From positions 1 through 6,361 of the forward strand of contig JAJYHU010000197.1 in NCBI GenBank assembly GCA_021784615.1: 6,361 nucleotides of DNA. Direction: 5' to 3'. The position numbers and the translations under genes are program-made. The notes below the pieces were generated by a model. The model made no database searches. It was not told the DNA's origin and was given only the letters and a program-made list of their open reading frames with translations. How positions within the stretch are numbered: position 1 is the first letter of the stretch; each line of letters starts with the position of its first letter. Positions 1-4,794 of this stretch are shown piece after piece. This stretch comes from Acidobacteriota bacterium (GTDB taxonomy: Bacteria; Acidobacteriota; Terriglobia; UBA7540).

Positions 1-130
1 TGTTTTCGGAAGTCCAACCGGAAATTGGCATATAGCTCCGCTCTGTGACTTACAGATCCCCCAATTCCGTAAGCCTTTCTCCTTGGCTTTGGCATTGAAC
101 CAGCGGAAAAATAGCGACGCTTGTGGCCCG

Positions 131-508
131 CTAGTTAACCCACCGGTCGTTTCCGCTGGTTCTGATCAGATGCGAGCCTTTGCGGAGTTTCCCGAGCTTT
201 CCGCGAATAAAAGACCCGCCCCTGAGAAACACAAGTTCAATTCCGTATGGGGATTCATCACCTGTGTGCTTCACAACGGCCTGAAAGCGCATGGTGGTGA
301 TCTTTCCGTCGGGATGGGGGAAATGCACGTCCAAAGTCACTCGGCTATTGGCCTCAAGGGTATGCTCCAAATGGATTCGTGCCCCGCTCTCGCTGATGTC
401 GTGCAACCATCCCTGCCCCAGCGTCCGTTTTTTCCCTCTTCCGGGGGTCAATACGGTCACCGGGCAGATGATCTGGTATCGTGATGTCGTCCGTTTCTTA
501 GGAGTCAC
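131..508 (-). CDS. Small single-domain PilZ protein (probable c-di-GMP-binding adaptor)
   Basis: The 125-residue product has both halves of the PilZ c-di-GMP-binding signature: an RxxxR motif at R6-R10 in the N-terminal arm and a DxSxxG motif (D37, S39, G42) on the second strand. A YGIELVF strand near residues 88-94 closes the barrel, and a basic tail of about 30 residues follows. PilZ proteins of this size usually bind cyclic di-GMP in the cytoplasm and act on a partner in motility, exopolysaccharide or adhesion pathways; no partner is visible here. The start is GTG at 506-508. It is the only start codon after an in-frame stop at 524-526, and any later start (V18 or beyond) would remove RxxxR. 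No clear Shine-Dalgarno precedes it, so translation may be weak or non-canonical. It lies downstream of, and on the same strand as, the LuxR-type regulator, but the 251-base gap and a private candidate operator and promoter argue against a simple operon. The domain call is firm; the pathway is unknown. Confidence 0.88.
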   Translation of the reverse strand: MTPKKRTTSRYQIICPVTVLTPGRGKKRTLGQGWLHDISESGARIHLEHTLEANSRVTLDVHFPHPDGKITTMRFQAVVKHTGDESPYGIELVFLRGGSFIRGKLGKLRKGSHLIRTSGNDRWVN

Positions 509-559
509 TTCGTAATGTGTTTGTCACTTGGATAAGTCCATAAACCATAAAACCTACCT

Positions 560-588
560 AGCATATTAGATGGACGTCAGAAAGACCA
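560..588 (-). promoter_or_regulatory. Candidate promoter of the PilZ gene
   Basis: Read on the minus strand, TATGCT (565 to 560) could serve as a -10 box, with TGGTCT (588 to 583) 17 bases upstream as a poor -35 box (3 of 6 consensus matches). TAATAT (568 to 563) is an overlapping alternative -10. A weak -35 that touches an inverted repeat is what an activator-dependent promoter would look like. The predicted transcription start is near 553, giving a leader of about 45 bases before the GTG. This is a visual match only. Confidence 0.3.
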
Positions 589-604
589 TCCCCCTAAGGG
601 GGAT
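588..604. promoter_or_regulatory. 17-base inverted repeat, candidate operator
   Basis: ATCCCCC-TAA-GGGGGAT is a perfect 7-base inverted repeat around a 3-base centre. It resembles the short inverted repeats with C-rich and G-rich arms bound by NarL/LuxR-type dimers. It has no T-tract on either side, so it is unlikely to be a terminator. Its centre lies about 43 bases upstream of the predicted start of the PilZ transcript and overlaps the weak -35 box, which is the usual class II activator position. The adjacent LuxR-type regulator is the obvious candidate ligand, but this is inference. Confidence 0.5.
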
Positions 605-759
605 CAATGCGCCGATTTTCGGGTGATTTTTGAGGGAGAACTTAAGTCCATGGAACGTACAGTCGCCCCCCAAGGCCTGGCCAATGGCGTATCGAGCCGG
701 TCCTTTTGACCTCTGAACGGCGGGAATCCGACTCACAAATGAATGGGGTTGCCGCCTTC

Positions 760-1464
760 TTAACTTTGCTGTGTCTTAACTGAAGCTAATTGCCCGGTCG
801 ATCGCTCAGTTCCTGCATCATCATTCCATGCCGAAGAACGATGAACGCGCTCAAAGTAGTGGAAAATGGCGTTTCGCCGGGGCTTAATGTCGAGCTTCCT
901 GTGGATTGATTTGATATGCGATTTTGCGGTCTCTTCACTGATCGTGAGACGGTTGGCAATATCTTTCTTGCGGGCGCCGTTGGCAAGGAGTCCCAGGACT
1001 TCCCACTCTCGCGGGGTAAGTTCCTCCTGAGTCCTTTGCGTTGAGTCTGGCCCGTCGAAAAACCCTTCGATAATTTGGTTGGCTGCCTGCTCGGGAACCC
1101 ATCGTGTACCGTGCGCGATGGTGGTTAGGGCCTGCTGAAGAACCATAGGGCTTTGCCGGGTTGAGAGGCATCCCCAAGCTCCCTTGCGGAACGCGAGCAT
1201 ATAGGCTTCCGGCTCAAGATCATCCATCAACACCAATACCCGGTGATGGAGACCAAATTGCGGAAGGTTCGAGATCTCGTCAATGTTCCGGCGAGAACCG
1301 CATGCATCGAGAATCAAGATGTCAGGCTGAGAACGCTTGATTTCTTCCAGGTTCCCAATGATCGAGTTCGCTTCCAGGACAACGTAAGCCACTCCCGTGC
1401 TTGCAAGCAACGCTGAAAGAGATCTTCTTATAAGGACCCGCGGGCTGATGACGCCGACTTTCAT
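760..1464 (-). CDS. NarL/LuxR-family response regulator with degenerate receiver domain
   Basis: The 234-residue product has a CheY-like receiver (about 1-118) joined to a LuxR-type helix-turn-helix (about 147-205). The DNA-binding part is canonical: LTPREWEVL at 149-157, ANGARKKDIANRL for the scaffold helix, and SEETAKSHIKSIHRKL (176-191) for the recognition helix. The receiver keeps the aspartate position of strand 3 (D53 in ILILDA). It lacks the acidic pair after strand 1 (VISPRV instead of a DD pair), the Ser/Thr of strand 4 (VLVLMDD) and the lysine of strand 5 (GCLSTRQS where GYLLK-like is usual). Phosphorylation by a sensor kinase is therefore doubtful. The ATG at 1462-1464 has a GAGGG Shine-Dalgarno 8 bases upstream (1473-1477). 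The tail after about residue 206 is polar and longer than usual. No histidine kinase is nearby. Likely targets are its own promoter and the PilZ gene downstream (inference). Family assignment is secure. Confidence 0.92.
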   Translation of the reverse strand: MKVGVISPRVLIRRSLSALLASTGVAYVVLEANSIIGNLEEIKRSQPDILILDACGSRRNIDEISNLPQFGLHHRVLVLMDDLEPEAYMLAFRKGAWGCLSTRQSPMVLQQALTTIAHGTRWVPEQAANQIIEGFFDGPDSTQRTQEELTPREWEVLGLLANGARKKDIANRLTISEETAKSHIKSIHRKLDIKPRRNAIFHYFERVHRSSAWNDDAGTERSTGQLASVKTQQS

Positions 1465-1574
1465 GAGGCCTTCCCTCTCGGTTTGCAGTGTTGCAGAACC
1501 AATTCAATTGAGATTTCCATATCCCCACTTACTCATTAGACCCACAAAGATAAATAAGAATGATTCGGGTGTCA

Positions 1575-1611
1575 GTTCAAAACTGCTCACGCATGTGTTC
1601 AAAATTGCTCA
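1575..1611. repeat. Two 15-base direct repeats, 22-base period
   Basis: GTTCAAAACTGCTCA (1575-1589) recurs as GTTCAAAATTGCTCA (1597-1611) with one mismatch. The start-to-start distance is 22 bases, about two helical turns, with 7 unrelated bases between the copies. The block begins a few bases after a TGTCA at 1570-1574. Two readings are possible: paired binding sites for a regulator of the gene starting at 1464 (they lie 111-147 bases upstream of its ATG), or a remnant of a transposon end, since IS21-family termini begin with TG and carry several short direct repeats. No transposase gene and no matching inverted copy is present in the window. Confidence 0.7.
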
Positions 1612-1900
1612 GGACTGGTAATGGGAATGCACTATCGTGTGGAGCGGGCTGAACACCGGCAAAAGTCACCGGGTCGGCCCCCCCGGGCTTGCAACCTCCG
1701 TCCCCCATCATTAACTAATCACTCGATACTAAGCAGTAACAGTAAGAACTATATAAGATTTTCTTTATTTAAGTCAAATTGAATTACTCTCCCGCCTTTT
1801 TGTCTCTGATTTGCGATGCAGCAACACTTCATCCCTGCTCTGGAGCGATGCTTTGCCCGCCGCAAATTCCCACCGTGACAAAGTACAGGCGAAAATACTC

Positions 1901-1929
1901 TTGCAATGAGAGTATGCAGAAACTACTAT
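1901..1929 (+). promoter_or_regulatory. Candidate sigma-70 promoter for the 77-residue ORF
   Basis: TTGCAA (1901-1906) and TACTAT (1924-1929) are separated by 17 bases, and each matches its consensus at 4 of 6 positions. Transcription would begin near 1936, leaving a leader of about 20 bases before the ATG at 1957. The only Shine-Dalgarno-like word in that leader is AGGA (1940-1943), 13 bases from the ATG, which is longer than ideal. Confidence 0.35.
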
Positions 1930-1956
1930 TTGCCTCTTTAGGACCGGACACCGGAA

Positions 1957-2190
1957 ATGGAACCCATCCCCGCCGATCGGGATGAACTCGAAAATCTTGC
2001 AGGTTACCACCGCTGCATGGATCGCATTTGCGCCGCATGGCCGGGACTTCTGGCAAGGCGCGCCGAGCGCCTGGCGCGCGCTGCCGCCCACGCGGGACAT
2101 CTTTCTCCTGCCGCCTCCAATCCCGCGGCGGTCTACCGCCGGCTTACTGAAACGCTCAAGCAGTTTGGGATTACCCCGGAGCTTGATTGA
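1957..2190 (+). CDS. Possible small hypothetical protein, 77 residues
   Basis: I do not recognise this product. The predicted 77-residue protein is soluble, alanine- and arginine-rich and probably helical: an acidic N-terminus (DRDELENL, residues 8-15), an amphipathic stretch with LLARRAERLARAAAHAG (31-47), then a PAAVYRRLTETLKQFGI segment (56-72). The third codon positions are GC-rich, as expected for a coding frame in this kind of genome, and the composition looks more protein-like than the arginine/proline/cysteine-rich alternatives in overlapping frames. An in-frame TAG at 1939-1941 limits the start to ATG 1957. A 17-base-spaced promoter candidate lies just upstream. Against it are a weak Shine-Dalgarno, no known motif and no operon partner (253 bases to the next gene). 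It may be a real small gene or a chance frame in GC-rich DNA. Confidence 0.4.
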   Translation: MEPIPADRDELENLAGYHRCMDRICAAWPGLLARRAERLARAAAHAGHLSPAASNPAAVYRRLTETLKQFGITPELD

Positions 2191-2306
2191 GCCTCCCTTC
2201 ATCACCCTTTGCGAAATGGCCTGCCGCGGCGGACGATGGGCGCAGTGGGCGCGCGGCAAGATGAACATCGGCAGGCGCAACTTGCCGCCACAATCTTCAG
2301 TCTCAG

Positions 2307-2315
2307 TGGTAGAAT
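2307..2315 (+). promoter_or_regulatory. Candidate extended -10 promoter for the membrane-protein gene
   Basis: TGGTAGAAT matches the extended -10 pattern (TGn followed by TAGAAT, 5 of 6 of the -10 consensus). No good -35 box lies 16-18 bases upstream; TTGCCG at 2283 is 21 bases away. If used, it would give a leader of about 120 bases before the ATG at 2444. Confidence 0.3.
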
Positions 2316-2443
2316 GCCGGAGGTTGAACCGGTCATATCGCCGCGCGCGGGGCCTTCCGTAATTCCAGGCGAAACGCACGAACCCGCGGCGGAACACGCC
2401 ACGAGCGCACGACGCGCATAAAAAACAGCTGGGAGCAACTGCC

Positions 2444-3700
2444 ATGCGGATGCGAACTTACCTTCTGTTTCCTGCAATGACGATGTCGCTGGGATGGGGG
2501 TTGCGAGGATCCATTGGAGGCAGTTTCCTGGGGGCCATGATTCCCGGGGCGCTTGTGGCCCTGGCTTTGTGTTTTTTGCTCGGGCATGACGAGAATGATG
2601 CGGGACTGGTCGCCGCTTTCGGAGCCGTGGGCGTAGGTTTTGGCGGAGAGATGACCTATGGCCAGACGGTGGGAGCGATCCTCAAACCCTCCGCCTATTT
2701 TTGGGGGTTGACAGGCCTGACGCTCAAAGGCGCCATTTGGGGTTTGATGGGTGGGGCGATCCTGGGCATCGCGCTTTCACGCCAGCGGCCTTCCAGAAAA
2801 AAGCTGGGCATCGCCCTGGGCCTGTTGATTGCAGGAGCGTGGATCGGCTGGAAGCTGGTCAACGAACCCAAACTGATTTACTTCTCAGATCGCATCAACA
2901 AGCCGCGGACGGAGATATGGGCCGGCTTTTTGATTGGCGCGTTGTTACTGCTCGCCTACTTGCTGAAGGAAGGCATTGGCAAAGTGCCGCTGCGGTTTGC
3001 GCTTTGGGGCGCGCTGGGCGGCGGCATCGGATTCGGCGGAGGCGGCAGCATCTTCGCGCTCGCCCAAATTTTGCACTTCGGGCCGGCAGGCTACTCCTGG
3101 TGGAAGACCATGGAGCTGACTTTCGGGTTCTTCTTTGGACTGGCGCTTGGCTGCTGCTCGTGGCAATTGCGCCGCGATATCAAAGGCCCCAACACTCCCG
3201 CGCAAGCCGAGGCGAGCAGCAGAAAGCAACTGTGGCTTCCGCTCTTGGCCATCGCCGCCCTGATGGGCTTTATGATTTGGTTGAACCTGGCTGATTTTGT
3301 GCGTTTTCCGGATCTCATTGCCGGATCAGGCTTGCTGCTGGCGGCGTTGTGCTGGCGTGAACAAGCCTGGCACATTGCCATCACCATAACGTTTGCGGCG
3401 TTCATTCTTGATCTGACCCACGGTTACATTGTTCACAATATGAGCGCGGCGGCGTACTCCTGGATTTTTGCCGTCATCTCGATTGTCTCGGCGCTCTATT
3501 TCATCCAGCGCCGCCAGCTGGACGGCAAGCCCATGATGGAGTGGTCGTTCCTGTTTCTTCTGTGGACTTCCGTTATCATCGGCATGTTTAAGGTTGCGAT
3601 AACCAATGCCACCGGCATCATCTTTCTCGCAATGGGAATCATCGTGACTTGGATCTATTTCGCGGTTTTCGGCACTGTCCCTGCCGGGCATGGCGCGTAA
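2444..3700 (+). CDS. Conserved-looking polytopic membrane protein with GWGLRG motif, function unknown
   Basis: The 418-residue product is an integral membrane protein with about 12-13 hydrophobic segments, roughly at 27-47, 53-67, 84-112, 120-138, 158-175, 184-208, 222-240, 263-281, 288-304, 309-324, 335-354, 367-381 and 388-410. The N-terminus carries a glycine/arginine signature, GWGLRGSIGG (17-26), in an otherwise hydrophobic start. Polar loops lie at about 139-157 (with NKPRTEIWAG at 152-161) and 241-262. Residues 60-110 and 189-238 look like two copies of one module. It has no transporter motif, catalytic pair or nucleotide-binding site I can name, and no cleavable signal peptide. The ATG at 2444 follows a GGGAG Shine-Dalgarno (2431-2435) with an 8-base gap, which fixes the start. 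It precedes the Tat-exported protein gene by 134 bases with a probable terminator between. A role with that protein in handling an envelope or sugar substrate is only a guess. Confidence 0.85.
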   Translation: MRMRTYLLFPAMTMSLGWGLRGSIGGSFLGAMIPGALVALALCFLLGHDENDAGLVAAFGAVGVGFGGEMTYGQTVGAILKPSAYFWGLTGLTLKGAIWGLMGGAILGIALSRQRPSRKKLGIALGLLIAGAWIGWKLVNEPKLIYFSDRINKPRTEIWAGFLIGALLLLAYLLKEGIGKVPLRFALWGALGGGIGFGGGGSIFALAQILHFGPAGYSWWKTMELTFGFFFGLALGCCSWQLRRDIKGPNTPAQAEASSRKQLWLPLLAIAALMGFMIWLNLADFVRFPDLIAGSGLLLAALCWREQAWHIAITITFAAFILDLTHGYIVHNMSAAAYSWIFAVISIVSALYFIQRRQLDGKPMMEWSFLFLLWTSVIIGMFKVAITNATGIIFLAMGIIVTWIYFAVFGTVPAGHGA

Positions 3701-3716
3701 CACTTGGTGGAACAGA

Positions 3717-3760
3717 GCGGGCTAGGGTCCGGTCAGTTTGCGAGCCCGCATTCGGTTTTT
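3717..3760 (+). terminator. Probable intrinsic terminator after the membrane-protein gene
   Basis: GCGGGCT (3717-3723) pairs perfectly with AGCCCGC (3743-3749) and is followed, after 6 bases, by a T5 run (3756-3760). The stem is GC-rich but only 7 base pairs, the loop is 19 bases, and the T-tract is slightly displaced, so termination could be partial. It lies 17 bases after the stop codon. Confidence 0.45.
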
Positions 3761-3768
3761 ATGTTGGC

Positions 3769-3795
3769 GCCTTGCGCTTGCAGCGCGGGCAAGGC
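3769..3795 (+). other. Leader hairpin upstream of the Tat-exported protein gene
   Basis: GCCTT (3769-3773) pairs with AAGGC (3791-3795), and the inner GCGCT (3774-3778) pairs with AGCGC (3782-3786) around a 3-base TGC loop. This leaves a 4-base bulge on one side, for 10 base pairs in total. It ends 26 bases before the Shine-Dalgarno of the gene at 3835. With no T-tract it is not a terminator on either strand. It could be an RNA stability or translation-control element, or chance in GC-rich DNA. Confidence 0.3.
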
Positions 3796-3834
3796 AAAAG
3801 AACGTGGTGAAATCATCGATTGGGAGGGAAGTAA

Positions 3835-4755
3835 ATGGACGACGTGAAGGATTCGGTCAGGATTAACCGGCGTCAACTTCTGCTGGCCTCGATGGGATTG
3901 GCGGCGGGGCTGGGAGTTGGGGAAATGGCTTTAGGCCAGGATTGTGAAGCGAAGAAGGGCACTGTCCGGGACCGTCTGTGGTTGTTTGCCAGCCCGGCCA
4001 ACGCCGACTATCCGTATCACCAGCGCCGGTCTTTGATGACTCCCGCCGAGGGCGCATTTTACCTGGATGTTCCTAACATTCTGATGATTCAAAACCACAC
4101 CAAGTGGGGTGAGTTTGTCTCGCCTTTATCTCAATATGCGATTGCGCTGCGGCCCCTGAAGCGAGTGGTATGGTCGCTGGTGGGGAGCAGCGGTTATACG
4201 ACGCCGGAATACCGGGCGGAAGTGATGGAGATGGCGAAGCACACTCCCAACTTTACGGGTCTTTATATGGACGACTTCTTTTTCACGGGCAAGAAGCGTG
4301 AGCGGGAAGGCCGGCAGGCAGCCTTGACGCTGGACGAGTTGAAGGGAATCCGCGAGCAGGCCCAGGGGCCGGGTAAGAAACTCGATATCTGGGTGACTTT
4401 TTATACCGATTTGCTCGCCCTTCCTTTAGGCGATTATTTAAAGCTCATCGATGTACTCACCCTTTGGACGTGGAGATCGGAAGACCTACAACACCTGGAA
4501 TCGAATTTCAGAAAGACGGAACAGCTACCCTCGCATTTAAGGAAGACGCTGGGATGCTACTTCTTCGATTTTACGAAGAGAGAGCCGTTACCCATACCCC
4601 AGATGAAGCTGCAATGCGAGGCCGGACTGGAGTGGCTCCGGCAGGGCAAAATCGAGGGGATCGTTTTCCTTTCCAATTCGGAGGAAGATTTGGGATTTGA
4701 AAGCGTCGAATGGACGCGCAAATGGATTCGGAAAGTGGGAAACATAAAGCTCTGA
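3835..4755 (+). CDS. Tat-exported protein, putative TIM-barrel (glycoside-hydrolase-like), function unknown
   Basis: The 306-residue product begins with a twin-arginine-type signal: NRRQLLL (R12-R13), a hydrophobic core to about residue 29, and a likely cleavage after ALG (32-34). This implies folded export to the periplasm or outside. The mature part contains eight hydrophobic segments spaced as the strands of a (beta/alpha)8 barrel: LWLFASP (49-54), VPNILMIQ (79-86), KRVVWSLVG (109-117), NFTGLYMDDFF (139-149), KLDIWVTFY (182-190), IDVLTLWTW (205-213), KTLGCYFFDF (237-246) and IEGIVFLS (273-280). The acidic pair D146-D147 at the end of strand 4 and D245 in strand 7 would face the catalytic mouth, with W211 and W213 suited to sugar stacking, as in many glycoside hydrolases. 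I cannot assign a family or substrate. ATG 3835 follows a strong GGGAGGG (3822-3828), 6 bases away. The gene is convergent with the transporter, 39 bases from its stop. Export is likely, the fold is inferred, and the activity is unknown. Confidence 0.82.
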   Translation: MDDVKDSVRINRRQLLLASMGLAAGLGVGEMALGQDCEAKKGTVRDRLWLFASPANADYPYHQRRSLMTPAEGAFYLDVPNILMIQNHTKWGEFVSPLSQYAIALRPLKRVVWSLVGSSGYTTPEYRAEVMEMAKHTPNFTGLYMDDFFFTGKKREREGRQAALTLDELKGIREQAQGPGKKLDIWVTFYTDLLALPLGDYLKLIDVLTLWTWRSEDLQHLESNFRKTEQLPSHLRKTLGCYFFDFTKREPLPIPQMKLQCEAGLEWLRQGKIEGIVFLSNSEEDLGFESVEWTRKWIRKVGNIKL

Positions 4756-4794
4756 GAGAATCCACAGTTCACTTCGGGGGCGCATCGGCGGCGC

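Larger units (their letters stand above)
1465..1956. other. Long intergenic region upstream of the LuxR-type regulator
   Basis: I see no convincing gene in these roughly 490 bases. The reading frames present are short, cysteine/arginine/proline-rich or lack start signals. The region holds the regulator's ribosome-binding site, a small palindrome TCAATTGA (1504-1511), the 22-base-spaced direct repeats (1575-1611), a C7 run (1678-1684), and an AT-rich strip at about 1710-1790 with several TATA-like words on both strands. A candidate plus-strand promoter lies at 1901-1929. No clear sigma-70 promoter for the minus-strand regulator could be picked out. Confidence 0.6.

Noticed and set aside
1..31. 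Minus-strand ATG at 29-31 with GGAG just upstream, reading MPISGWTSEN off the left edge
   Set aside because: Only ten codons are visible and the Shine-Dalgarno spacing is short, so a gene cannot be supported from this window.
83..484. 133-residue plus-strand frame opposite the PilZ gene
   Set aside because: It is mostly antisense to a clear PilZ protein, has no recognisable motif and no ribosome-binding site.
650..709. 19-residue plus-strand frame with GAGGGAG 11 bases upstream, between the palindrome and the regulator's stop
   Set aside because: Very short, no -10/-35 pair found, and the spacing is long. It could be a leader peptide but nothing beyond the purine run supports it.
718..756. 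GGCGG/CCGCC pairing after the regulator's stop codon on the minus strand
   Set aside because: Five base pairs with a very long loop and no T-tract; not a credible terminator.
1982..2362. 126-residue plus-strand frame overlapping the 77-residue frame
   Set aside because: Pro/Arg/Trp-rich low-quality composition, no ribosome-binding site, and no family resemblance.
1774..2445. 223-residue minus-strand frame
   Set aside because: Rich in Cys and Arg with no motif and no Shine-Dalgarno. It overlaps the better 77-residue plus-strand frame and looks like a GC-rich shadow.
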